DNA from: an uncultured Pseudodesulfovibrio sp.
Lineage (GTDB): Bacteria; Desulfobacterota; Desulfovibrionia; Desulfovibrionales; Desulfovibrionaceae
NCBI RefSeq assembly: GCF_963677845.1
Contig: NZ_OY782498.1
Location: 1,306,001-1,370,000, forward strand
Direction: 5' to 3'
DNA length: 64,000 nt
The position numbers and the translations under genes were made by a program. Position 1 is the first letter of the stretch. Every line of letters begins with the position of its first letter. Below the pieces are notes generated by a model. That model was given only the letters and a program-made list of their open reading frames with translations. It was not told the DNA's origin and searched no databases. Positions 8,930-16,968 of this stretch are shown here, piece by piece.

Positions 8930-10675
8930 TTATTTGAATTGGCCGGAGGGACGATTACTCGCGACCCGAGATTTCCTGATGGACCGGAACTCATCAAGTA
9001 ACATGACCAATTGTTGGTACAGTTTTCTGATTTCTCGTCCATAGGGTGAGAGTTTTTTTTCGTCAACATTCACATATTTTCTGCGGAGATAGGCGTCAGA
9101 AATAACGTCGTTGCCTATGATGAGCACTTTTACAACTAATTTATCGAAATAATTGACAATTTCGAATTTCAATTCATTGAGTATATCCGTCATTAAAATG
9201 AGCATTTGGTGGTAGGAAATAGGTTCTCCCTTGTACTTTCTGTAGCGGAGATCCTCAAGTATGCGAACCTTGCGCGCTTGCTGAATCTGGCCGTATCTCG
9301 CCCAGACTTCCTGGTGCAGTGCGTAATTTTCATTAAAAACTTCATAATTGTCCGGGGCCAACAGGTATCCGTCGAGCACGCGGACTATTTGTGAGTAATA
9401 GTCATCCGAGTAATCCACGATGCGGTGCATATGTTTGGAGAGCCACATATAGAGCACTTTAAGCCGCTTTTCGTGGGTGTCAGTATCCGAAATGATTTCG
9501 CTTCGTTTGTAGTTCACAGGGATGCGATATTCTCCTCGTACGATGTCGTTGAGGCGAAGGATCATGTTACGGACATTTTGAATGATATTCAGACTGTCGT
9601 TCACTCGTCCCGTAATGGGATGAATGATTTCCTGTTTGAGAACCGACAGAGCGCGAGCTTCCCGAACGTTCTTAGGGCTGTAATCATGCTGTTGGTATGT
9701 GACGCGCAGGATGACAACACGTTTTTTGTCATCGACAAAGAAACCCTGGTCTTTGAGCAACTCAATGAGATCTTTTTGGTTCTCATGAATTTGAACAAGG
9801 GCTGTCTTTTCAATCCTTGGATATTTCAGGAGTTTTTTTGGCGTACCGGGAGGCGGAGACATCATTGTCGTAATGGTCCGATCGCTTTGACCAAGTACGC
9901 GCACTATGAAACGTTCATTTTGGCGTAGAAGGCGAATGGCAAACATTGCCGAGGAGGTGCGTCGTTCCGAGACAATGGGGAATCCGTGTAACTCCATCAT
10001 GAATTGATAAACGAATAAACGGTTACATTCGTACATCAAGTTGTTGCCGGGTTTGAATTTTCCGATTCTCAGGCCGAACTGTTTAAGTTCGCTATCCAGA
10101 TTGGACGGCAAAGATGCATACATTCCTTGCAGGGTGAATTTGCCGGAACTGTCATGGGCTATGACATGGGCACGCTCCAGTTCAAGCAGGAGTGGGAGCA
10201 TCTTTGAATATGCTTCGATAGAACAAATGTCTTTACCGTCAAATTCTTCAAGAAATTCAGCGTGATATCTTTTGGGAAGACGGCTTTGGAATGTGCGAAT
10301 GTTGCTTGCGATGACATTTTCTTCAATGGTGCAATTGTCCTGAAGTTGCATTTCTTCCCAATCGGACAATGAGTGTAATGCGTCATACTGAAAAATTTCC
10401 TGAAATGAATTGAGCTGGCGTTCAAACGCAACCATGGAAAATCCGGGAAGGGCCTTGTATTCGTAAAGGTCGAGTTCAAAAGAAGGAAGAAGTTCTCGGG
10501 CTTGGACGAGTGGGTAGTCCTTTACTTCAAAATATGGTTTGAGAAGGCAATACTTTATGTGCTTGAAGTCGATGAATTGCTTCAGTTCTTCAAGAGTTTT
10601 CAGCTCATGCTGATTCGTTTTTTCTTCACCGGATTCCTGAAAATCAGGTGCTTTGCTAAATGCTTTTTCCCACAT
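8930..10675 (-). CDS. Unrecognised conserved-looking protein upstream of gcvT
   Basis: I do not recognise this protein of about 581 residues. It has no signal peptide and no clear membrane helix. It is rich in charged residues and leucine, mostly helical in appearance, with a basic C-terminal end (KSRVASNRPSGQFK). A PPPGTP turn sits near the middle, after a stretch of basic and aromatic residues. The coding frame is clean and codon use matches the neighbours. I prefer ATG at 10675, with GGGA 9 bases upstream; a TTG at 10696 would add seven residues. It is 18 bases from gcvT and must share its transcript. The gene is real; the function is unknown. Confidence 0.75.
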   Translation of the reverse strand: MWEKAFSKAPDFQESGEEKTNQHELKTLEELKQFIDFKHIKYCLLKPYFEVKDYPLVQARELLPSFELDLYEYKALPGFSMVAFERQLNSFQEIFQYDALHSLSDWEEMQLQDNCTIEENVIASNIRTFQSRLPKRYHAEFLEEFDGKDICSIEAYSKMLPLLLELERAHVIAHDSSGKFTLQGMYASLPSNLDSELKQFGLRIGKFKPGNNLMYECNRLFVYQFMMELHGFPIVSERRTSSAMFAIRLLRQNERFIVRVLGQSDRTITTMMSPPPGTPKKLLKYPRIEKTALVQIHENQKDLIELLKDQGFFVDDKKRVVILRVTYQQHDYSPKNVREARALSVLKQEIIHPITGRVNDSLNIIQNVRNMILRLNDIVRGEYRIPVNYKRSEIISDTDTHEKRLKVLYMWLSKHMHRIVDYSDDYYSQIVRVLDGYLLAPDNYEVFNENYALHQEVWARYGQIQQARKVRILEDLRYRKYKGEPISYHQMLILMTDILNELKFEIVNYFDKLVVKVLIIGNDVISDAYLRRKYVNVDEKKLSPYGREIRKLYQQLVMLLDEFRSIRKSRVASNRPSGQFK

Positions 10676-10955
10676 CAAGAGTTGTCCCAAAATCAACGAT
10701 TTATTACAAATATATCATATTCAAATAATTATCTCTTGTTCATATACATATATTAGCCGAAATACAATGATTTAGGAGTATGGTTCCAGCTCTTTCAAGG
10801 GCTTGCGTCATGGGAGCCTCTTTGAGTTGTTTCTGTTCAATTCAGGTGAAACAATTGTCCTGAATAATTGACATTCTCTGAGGGTTTCGTTACTGTTCTT
10901 CGGCTTTTGAGGGAGTCTGAATGGGGTCAGGCTTAGTGAAGAAACGAGGCGAGAA

Positions 10956-11159
10956 ATGAAAAAGAAAGATCAGTGTCCCAGGGCGAAAATAAACGAAAAA
11001 TATTGTACATGTACGGCAGCATGCGACAAGCATGGGCTTTGTTGCGAGTGTCTGCATTACCACCGGCAGCGTGGCGAACTGCCTGCTTGTTATTTTACAG
11101 CTGAAGAGGAGCGGACGTTTAATCGGTCTGTGGAATTCTTTATCCAGCGGAGGGCATAG
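10956..11159 (+). CDS. Small cysteine-rich DUF6485-type protein
   Basis: A 67-residue protein with eight cysteines, arranged as a CTCTAAC cluster followed by GLCCECLHYHRQRGELPAC. This resembles the short DUF6485 family found in anaerobes, and the spacing suggests a zinc or Fe-S site. A GAGGCGAG lies just before the ATG. It is divergent from the unrecognised gene upstream of gcvT, across about 280 bases of AT-rich sequence that holds both promoters. No function is established. Confidence 0.72.
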   Translation: MKKKDQCPRAKINEKYCTCTAACDKHGLCCECLHYHRQRGELPACYFTAEEERTFNRSVEFFIQRRA

Positions 11160-11174
11160 TTATACCAACCGTTG

Positions 11175-11212
11175 GAAAGGAGTCGGGCGGAGGTGCCTTG
11201 CTCCTTTTTTTA
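11175..11212 (+). terminator. Possible terminator after the DUF6485 gene
   Basis: GGAAAGGAG and CTCCTTTTTT can pair around an 18-base loop, ending in a T run. The stem is short and the loop long, so this is a modest prediction. Confidence 0.45.
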
Positions 11213-11229
11213 GAAAGTGCCTGAGGGTG

Positions 11230-11769
11230 TTACATGTTCGTCATTAAGCCCGTTTCCCAGAGGATAACAAGGTTGGGAGTTAGTAATTCTTTGAATTCTT
11301 TGACAAGACAGGTCATTTCTTCCAGAGAATAATAAAATCCTTCAGAGACTTCATCCGTGTTAGGGGTGATCGGGTGTATGTTTTTGGGAACAGTGTAGAG
11401 TGTGACGTGTTCAAATCCGGTTTCTGGTCCGGCTGGAATTTCCATCCAAAAATGAAGATGCTCGACTTCCAGATTCAATTCATCTTTGAGTGCGCGTAGC
11501 CCTGCGTCATAGTTGGATTCTCCCGCTCGAGGGTGGGTGCGGGCAGAAATGTCCCATCGACCGGGGAAGAACTGTTTGTTATTGTTTCTTTTTTGGAGAA
11601 AAATTTTCCCATCAGGGTTCAATACGATGACTTGTACTGAACGGTGTACCAGTAATTGTCGGTGTACTGTCGTTTTAGAAAGAACGGCTAAAGGACGATT
11701 CTTTCCGTCAACAACTTCTATCGGTTGGTTGTCTTGGGTCGGTTCCAGTGGTTTTTTATTGAAAATCAT
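11230..11769 (-). CDS. NUDIX hydrolase, YfcD/isopentenyl-isomerase-like subgroup
   Basis: A NUDIX-fold protein of about 180 residues. The Nudix region is SARTHPRAGES...AGLRALKDELNL, in which the usual REL..E..G box is altered; the HPRAGE stretch is typical of the subgroup that includes E. coli YfcD and type 1 IPP isomerase. It starts with LQKRNNNKQFFPGRWD, as in those proteins. The substrate is unknown. The start is uncertain: ATG at 11769 (MIFNKKPLEP) is preferred over a GTG at 11817 that has no ribosome-binding site. It converges with the DUF6485 gene. Confidence 0.8.
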   Translation of the reverse strand: MIFNKKPLEPTQDNQPIEVVDGKNRPLAVLSKTTVHRQLLVHRSVQVIVLNPDGKIFLQKRNNNKQFFPGRWDISARTHPRAGESNYDAGLRALKDELNLEVEHLHFWMEIPAGPETGFEHVTLYTVPKNIHPITPNTDEVSEGFYYSLEEMTCLVKEFKELLTPNLVILWETGLMTNM

Positions 11770-11866
11770 ATCGTTGGTTCCAATCTTCTTTGATTTGCCA
11801 TTTAACCCTGTATACACTTGATGTTTCCATTTTTCCAGTGTTCAAAAAAGGTCGATGAGGTAAGGA

Positions 11867-12322
11867 ATGTGTGAAAAGGTAGTTGTCGTGCTGGGCGAAG
11901 AGGATGTCCAGGATCTAATCGATCTGGAGGCTCAGTGTTTTGAGTATCACTGGACTCGTGAACAATTCCTTCTTGGCTTATCCAAAAAGGCCTTCAGAGT
12001 TTTTGGTGTACGATCTGAAGAAGTACTTGCCGGATACATCGCCTTTTCGTTGATTGAAGATGAAATGGAGATTCTTAATTTGGCCATTCGCCCCGAATTT
12101 AGAAGACATGGGTTGGCTGCGCTATTACTGGCAGATAGTTTCAGGGTGTGTGAAGAGAACAACATCAAAAAGAGTTTTTTGGATGTTAAAGTATCCAATG
12201 AACCAGCCTTGTCACTTTATAGGAAATTCGGATACAAAAAGATTGGTGTTAGAAAAAGATACTACCCCGACACCAAAGAAGATGCATTGCTTTTTAGGTA
12301 TGATTTCCCCCAAAAAGACTGA
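11867..12322 (+). CDS. rimI: Ribosomal protein alanine N-acetyltransferase RimI
   Basis: GNAT-family enzyme that acetylates the N-terminal alanine of ribosomal protein S18. The acetyl-CoA pocket is seen in LAIRPEFRRHGLAALLL (R-x-x-G-x-A form), followed by LDVKVSNEPALSLYRKFGYKKIGVRKRYY, the RimI-typical block with the Asn and the Tyr proposed to act as general acid. Its 151 residues are normal. GAGG precedes the ATG. It begins the run rimI-pgk-tpiA-secG, with 20 bases before pgk. Confidence 0.9.
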   Translation: MCEKVVVVLGEEDVQDLIDLEAQCFEYHWTREQFLLGLSKKAFRVFGVRSEEVLAGYIAFSLIEDEMEILNLAIRPEFRRHGLAALLLADSFRVCEENNIKKSFLDVKVSNEPALSLYRKFGYKKIGVRKRYYPDTKEDALLFRYDFPQKD

Positions 12323-12342
12323 CCTGATAAACGAGGATAGAG

Positions 12343-13545
12343 ATGCTTTTTATTGATCAAGTTGATATTGTAGGAAAAAAACTGCTTTTTCGCGTAGACT
12401 TCAATGTTCCTCTTGAAAATGGTGTAATTACTGACGATAACCGTATCCAGGCGGCCATTCCAACTCTTAAATATGCCTTGGACAAAGGAGCTTCGATTAT
12501 CCTTTGTGCGCATCTTGGGAAACCTAAGGGAAAGGTTGTACCGGAGTTGTCTCTAGCTCCCGTAGCAAAGCGAACAAGTGAACTTCTTGGAATAGATGTA
12601 GAGCTTGTGCCTGGGCTGTTAAGTAGTCAGGCTGGAGAAAAGGCGGCTGCACTCAAGCCTGGCCAGGCGATTATGCTGGACAATCTCCGGTATAATCCTG
12701 AAGAAACGGGAAAGACGGCGGCGGAGCGGGGCGATTTTGGTCAAAGACTTGCTTCTCTTGCGGATATTTATGTCAATGATGCTTTTGGTGTTGCCCATCG
12801 AGAAAATGCTTCTGTTGTGGATATTCCCAAGTTTGCTTCAGTGAGTTGTGGCGGGTTCCTTTTGAAAAAGGAACAGGAATTTCTTGGAGATGCTTTGCAA
12901 AATCCAAAACGGCCATATGTTTGTGTTTCTGGTGGAGCCAAGGTATCCACTAAATTGGGAATTTTGACCAATCTGCTTGGTAAGGTCGACGACATCATTA
13001 TTGGTGGTGCCATGGCCAACACTTTTATGCTCGCCAAGGGCTATGAAGTCGGTAATTCCCTTGTTGAAACAGAATTGGTGGAGGACGCCCGTTCAATCAT
13101 GGATAAGGCCGAGTCCATGGGGTCAAAGCTTCATTTGCCTATTGATTATATTTATGCCAGCTCGCATGATGCGGTCGAAGCTGGTGGTATTTGTGCCGCT
13201 AATGAGATTCCCTCTGATTCCATGGTGTTGGATATCGGGCCGGAAACCGTTAAGTCCTTTGTCGCTGTTCTTGGTCGATCCAAGACTATTGTTTGGAACG
13301 GGCCTATGGGGTTGTTTGAAACACCTGCTTTTGCCAAAGGGTCTCTGGCTGTTTGTGAAGCCATAGCCAACATTGATGATGCGCTCAGTATTGTCGGAGG
13401 TGGAGATACGGATGCCGTTGTTCATTTGATGCACCTAGCTGACAAATTTAGTTTTATTTCAACCGGAGGCGGTTCGTTCCTTGAATTTCTTGAAGGCAAG
13501 GAATTACCTGCTTTTATTGCATTAAAGGAGGGCTTGAATTCATGA
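12343..13545 (+). CDS. pgk: Phosphoglycerate kinase
   Basis: Glycolytic kinase that interconverts 1,3-bisphosphoglycerate/ADP and 3-phosphoglycerate/ATP. The N-domain shows RVDFNVPLE and AHLGKPKGK, with the substrate-binding basic patch; the C-domain nucleotide site shows SGGAKVSTKLG, WNGPMGLFE and GGGDTDAVVHL. The 400-residue length is standard. The stop overlaps the start of tpiA by 4 bases (ATGA), a translational-coupling arrangement. Confidence 0.97.
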   Translation: MLFIDQVDIVGKKLLFRVDFNVPLENGVITDDNRIQAAIPTLKYALDKGASIILCAHLGKPKGKVVPELSLAPVAKRTSELLGIDVELVPGLLSSQAGEKAAALKPGQAIMLDNLRYNPEETGKTAAERGDFGQRLASLADIYVNDAFGVAHRENASVVDIPKFASVSCGGFLLKKEQEFLGDALQNPKRPYVCVSGGAKVSTKLGILTNLLGKVDDIIIGGAMANTFMLAKGYEVGNSLVETELVEDARSIMDKAESMGSKLHLPIDYIYASSHDAVEAGGICAANEIPSDSMVLDIGPETVKSFVAVLGRSKTIVWNGPMGLFETPAFAKGSLAVCEAIANIDDALSIVGGGDTDAVVHLMHLADKFSFISTGGGSFLEFLEGKELPAFIALKEGLNS

Positions 13546-14297
13546 AGAAACTCATGGCTGCCAATTGGAAGATGTACAAGACCTGCGATGAAGCCAAAGC
13601 TACGGCTGAGGCGTTGATCAAACTCGCGGCTGCTACTTTGCCTGCTGATCGAGAGGTGCTTGTTTTTCCGCCCTTTACCGCATTGAAAAGCGTGGCAGAT
13701 GCTTTGGCCTGGCAGGAAGGCTTTTTTGCTGGTGGACAAGATTACTATATAGAAGAAGAGGGCGCTTTTACTGGAGAGATATCTCCGCAAATGTTGCTGG
13801 ATGCAGGGGCTGCATATGGACTGACGGGACATTCTGAGCGTCGACATGTTCTTGGCGAGGATGATTCGTATATCGGCCAAAAGACAGCCTATGGGCTTGC
13901 CAGTGGCCTTAAAGTCATTCTGTGCGTCGGAGAGAAGATCGACGAGAGAAAGGGTGGTCAGGTAGAAGAGGTTCTTGAGCGACAAATTCGTGTTGGACTA
14001 AAAGATGTTCCAACAGATGTTGCTCCGGATCGATTGAGTATAGCCTATGAACCCGTGTGGGCGATTGGTACAGGAGAAGTGGCTGGACCTGAAGAAATTT
14101 CAGCAGCTCACGGATTTGTTCGGAAAATCCTTATTTCGATTTTTGGAAATAATGCTAATGAAATGAGGTTGTTATACGGAGGTAGCGTCAAGCCGGGTAA
14201 TTGTGCTGAGATTATTGAGCTTGACAATGTCGACGGAGTGTTGGTAGGAGGCGCGAGCTTAGACGGCGAAAGCTTCAGTCAGATTGTTTTGGCCTGA
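13542..14297 (+). CDS. tpiA: Triosephosphate isomerase
   Basis: TIM-barrel enzyme interconverting dihydroxyacetone phosphate and glyceraldehyde 3-phosphate. All active-site residues are visible: Asn-x-Lys in AANWKMYK, the catalytic His in GHSERR, the catalytic Glu in AYEPVWAIGTG, and the phosphate-binding YGGSVKPGN and GVLVGGASL near the end. The length of 251 is normal. It overlaps pgk by 4 bases and leads into secG 40 bases later. Confidence 0.98.
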   Translation: MKKLMAANWKMYKTCDEAKATAEALIKLAAATLPADREVLVFPPFTALKSVADALAWQEGFFAGGQDYYIEEEGAFTGEISPQMLLDAGAAYGLTGHSERRHVLGEDDSYIGQKTAYGLASGLKVILCVGEKIDERKGGQVEEVLERQIRVGLKDVPTDVAPDRLSIAYEPVWAIGTGEVAGPEEISAAHGFVRKILISIFGNNANEMRLLYGGSVKPGNCAEIIELDNVDGVLVGGASLDGESFSQIVLA

Positions 14298-14337
14298 TTT
14301 AGCGCTTGTTAATGTGGAATAAGAGAAGGATATAATT

Positions 14338-14679
14338 GTGGATACCTTGGTCATAGTCATTCATGTTTTGGCTTGCATCTTTTTGATCGGTGCAGTAATG
14401 CTGCAGTCCGGCCACGAGGGGATGGGAGTCATCTTCGGCGGCGGAAGCAGTTCAATGTTCGGTAGCTCCGGTGCAGGCGGACTCCTGGTGAAAGTCACCG
14501 CGGGCCTGGCAACGGTTTTCTTGATCACCTCTCTTGGGTACAACATCCTGAGTGGTAACAAAGTAGCCGATCAAGACTCCATCATGTTGCAAAGCAACAC
14601 GGTAGAGACAACTGCTCCGGCAGAGCCGGCCAAGCCGGGTATTACATTCCAGGATTCTGGAGACGCCAAGAGCGAATAG
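14338..14679 (+). CDS. secG: Preprotein translocase subunit SecG
   Basis: Small partner of the SecYE channel. It has two transmembrane helices (about residues 3-22 and 52-72) on either side of the conserved GGSSSMFGSSGAGGLL glycine/serine loop. The start is GTG, with AAGGA 8 bases before it. The C-terminal tail (residues 75-113) is polar and of no known role. The tpiA-secG-tRNA-Leu order is common in bacteria, which suggests the tRNA copy beside secG is the resident one. Confidence 0.93.
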   Translation: MDTLVIVIHVLACIFLIGAVMLQSGHEGMGVIFGGGSSSMFGSSGAGGLLVKVTAGLATVFLITSLGYNILSGNKVADQDSIMLQSNTVETTAPAEPAKPGITFQDSGDAKSE

Positions 14680-14696
14680 CTCAAAGCATATATAGT

Positions 14697-14783
14697 GCCG
14701 AGGTGGTGGAATTGGTAGACACGCTGTCTTGAGGGGGCAGTGGAAGAAATTCCGTGGGGGTTCGAATCCCCCCCTCGGCACCA
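14697..14783 (+). tRNA. tRNA-Leu (anticodon GAG)
   Basis: An 87-base gene with encoded CCA. The acceptor arms GCCGAGG/CCTCGGC pair fully, the anticodon stem CTGTC/GGCAG closes the loop TTGAGGG with anticodon GAG, the long variable arm TGGAAGAAATTCC is typical of leucine tRNAs, and the T-arm is GGGGGTTCGAATCCCCC. An identical copy lies at 25579-25665. Confidence 0.96.
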
Positions 14784-14790
14784 CGATATT

Positions 14791-14838
14791 AAAAGGGTTG
14801 TAGCTAATAAGCTGCAACCCTTCCTCTTTTTGTTTTTT
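14791..14838 (+). terminator. Terminator after the first tRNA-Leu
   Basis: The arms GGGTTGTAGC and GCTGCAACCC pair (one U-G) and are followed by a T-rich tail. A closely similar but not identical hairpin follows the second tRNA-Leu, so tRNA and terminator appear to have been duplicated together. Confidence 0.85.
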
Positions 14839-15364
14839 TGAGTTGCAGCGACTTCTTAGAAGCACCAAGGTGATCCCTCTGTGCCAAACTGGTGTCTCAA
14901 AATTCGCGATTAATCAGGTGGTAAATGAGGTCGTTTTTGTATCTAATTATCGTCATTGAGATTTCTCGGCACTCTTAATAAGTGCTCATCGTTTATTCCC
15001 TGAGAATCAGAACATTTCAAGATCCTTTCGAAGAAAGATGGGAACCCTTTTACACTTTTATCTGTGTGATAATTTGTATTTATTCATTAAACATTTTAGT
15101 ATTTTGAAGGAGAGATTGAAGGCTTTTCTAAATTTAGAATGAGTCTGTATCTGAATAAGTTATTATGCAAAACTCTAGAGTAAGAAGCTCAAGAAATGTC
15201 CCCCTCAGGCTAAGGCGACTTTCCTATAGCTGTCGAGGATGCTGATCTCGATAGTATGAAAACTCACTCAGAAATGGTTTAAGAATTCCTTGGCAAACAC
15301 GCTTCAGAAAGCGGTCTCTGTAAGTTATAATTCATAACAGGAGTCATGATTATTTTTAGCGTGG
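14839..15364. other. Noncoding spacer with a possible decayed coding fragment
   Basis: About 525 AT-rich bases with no intact gene. On the plus strand at 15190-15330 one frame reads in a protein-like way (for example FPIAVEDADLDSMKTHSEMV and EFLGKHASESGLCKL) but is broken by two stop codons. I see no tRNA, CRISPR or insertion-sequence end here. Confidence 0.4.
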
Positions 15365-15910
15365 TTAGTTTGCGTACAAAGCCGCAAGACCTTTTTGCGT
15401 CAGAAGCTTATCTTTAACCGGGAATCCTGCACTCTTTGCCTCATGCATCCAGTACTCGGCTTTGTTGAGGTCTCTGCTTACGCCAAGGCCCGCAGCATAG
15501 AGATTGGCCAGATAATACATGGCTGTGTCGTTGCCGTCATCGGCTGCGGCAGTAATCAAGGTCGCGCCTTTGTCGGGATTTTGGGGGATGCCGTCACCGT
15601 AGATATTAAACAATCCCAACATGAGTCGGGCGTTGTTATCTCCTTGCTCAACAGCTTGTTCAAGTAGGTCGGCAGCCTTGGGGTAATCCTGTTGGACGCC
15701 TTGGCCTTCCGCATACATTACAGCGAGATGATACATCGCGTTGGAATTGCCTTGATCCACGGCTTCCTCGTACTTCAGCCGGGCAGTAGTATAATCTTTT
15801 TTCATATATGCCTTGGTTCCCTGACGTTCGACCATGACGCTCATACAGCCGGTCAGAAACGTCATTAGGAATGTAAGAATCAGGATGTATCTGAGATAAC
15901 GTTCCTTCAT
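15365..15910 (-). CDS. Sel1-repeat lipoprotein
   Basis: A 181-residue protein with a signal peptide and lipobox LTGC (lipidated Cys22), followed by about three Sel1-like repeats (AMYHLAVMYAEGQGVQQDYPKA, split as AMYHLAVMYAEG and VQQDYPKA, then ARLMLGLFNIYGDG and AMYYLANLYAAGLGV). Sel1 repeats form helical hairpins that bind proteins. The residue after Cys is Met, so outer-membrane sorting is likely by the +2 rule. GGAGG precedes the ATG. It is the last gene of a three-gene group with the FecR-domain protein and the autotransporter. Confidence 0.82.
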   Translation of the reverse strand: MKERYLRYILILTFLMTFLTGCMSVMVERQGTKAYMKKDYTTARLKYEEAVDQGNSNAMYHLAVMYAEGQGVQQDYPKAADLLEQAVEQGDNNARLMLGLFNIYGDGIPQNPDKGATLITAAADDGNDTAMYYLANLYAAGLGVSRDLNKAEYWMHEAKSAGFPVKDKLLTQKGLAALYAN

Positions 15911-15962
15911 TTTTTATGACCTCCTTCAAATGCATCGATATGCAGTTTCATTTCATTCTGGC

Positions 15963-16871
15963 CTAATAATCACCGTACATATTGTCGACATCGGCAGAAC
16001 CGTCGCTACCAAGGCCTGCTCCATTATTCGAGGAGCTGTCGGATTCAGCTGCTTTGTGGGCATTTTTTTGCAAAGTTATATTATTAAGATTTCCGTAATT
16101 TGGATGCTGATTTAGTCCACCGAGATTTCCTTTGCTTCGGCTAATGGCCGCTGCGAACGCATTGATTTTGCGGTCTTTGTCGGTTTTGCTTTTGACATCG
16201 CCTGTTTCTCCCTGTGTGGTCTGAGGGGCGGCTTTGATAACTCTGGTTCGTGTCTCCGGAGCTGTGGGGGATGGATTGTTCAAACCACCGTCAGGAGCTG
16301 CCTTTACGGAAAAACCGGCTCTTGAAATGGTTTTCTGCATTTTGGAGGTAGAGACTTCGACCACATGTCCGGGAGCTATGGAAAGTACGCCGATTTCTTC
16401 CTGTTCTTTTGTAAGTTCGGCAAATACTTCAGTGCCTCGAATGCCTATTGTCGTCATCGGAGTTACGAGAGCAAAAGCGTCAGGGTTCTGCTTGACCACT
16501 TGACCAGTTACGTAGCGAAGCGTTCCGACTCCGGCTTTTAATAGTATTTTTGATGCAGAGGGCGTTGCGGAATACACGAATTCATCCAATGAGGTGCTGG
16601 AATCCGGGCCTTGCGAAAATACTGAATCGTCCTTGAAAACGATTTCAATATTGCTTTTGCACCCGGTTTTTATGACATCTTTGGTTCTTACCGGAGCATT
16701 CAAGTCCAATGTGCGCATGGCTCCGTCAGGTTGGGTTGCTGTCGCAGTTCCCATTATGGAAACCACTTCACCGATGGCATCGGGTAAGTCTGCTGCGAAA
16801 GATAAAACCGGAACCGAACAGACAAGCAACAGGACCAAGAAGAGATATTGTACCTTCGCTACCAGTTTCAT
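15963..16871 (-). CDS. Exported FecR-domain protein
   Basis: A 302-residue protein with a signal peptide ending near VLSFAAD. Residues 30-165 form a FecR domain: GEVVSIMGTATATQPDG, the RTKDVIKTGCKSNIEIVFKDDS region (here broken as RTKDVIKTG and NIEIVFKDDS), and MTTIGIRGTEVF, the hallmark block. The last 120 residues are low-complexity and polar, rich in Ser, Asn and Gly. There is no N-terminal cytoplasmic part, so this is not a classical FecR anti-sigma factor; no FecI-type sigma factor or TonB receptor is nearby. It lies 97 bases after the autotransporter on the same strand. Confidence 0.8.
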   Translation of the reverse strand: MKLVAKVQYLFLVLLLVCSVPVLSFAADLPDAIGEVVSIMGTATATQPDGAMRTLDLNAPVRTKDVIKTGCKSNIEIVFKDDSVFSQGPDSSTSLDEFVYSATPSASKILLKAGVGTLRYVTGQVVKQNPDAFALVTPMTTIGIRGTEVFAELTKEQEEIGVLSIAPGHVVEVSTSKMQKTISRAGFSVKAAPDGGLNNPSPTAPETRTRVIKAAPQTTQGETGDVKSKTDKDRKINAFAAAISRSKGNLGGLNQHPNYGNLNNITLQKNAHKAAESDSSSNNGAGLGSDGSADVDNMYGDY

Positions 16872-16968
16872 CAGAAGACCATGCCTTTATATTTATTTAA
16901 CAGATGGTTGCGATTCTCAAATCGTATGATTTTTAAGGTTTGATTGTTTGCTTGATTTAAAATTTCTA

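Noticed and set aside
14452-14868. Minus-strand frames across both tRNA-Leu genes beginning VPRGGFEPPRN
   Set aside because: This is the familiar false protein made by translating the complement of a leucine tRNA; there is no gene.
15963-16871. FecR protein as an anti-sigma regulator of iron uptake
   Set aside because: It is fully exported, has no cytoplasmic helical part, and no FecI or TonB receptor is nearby.
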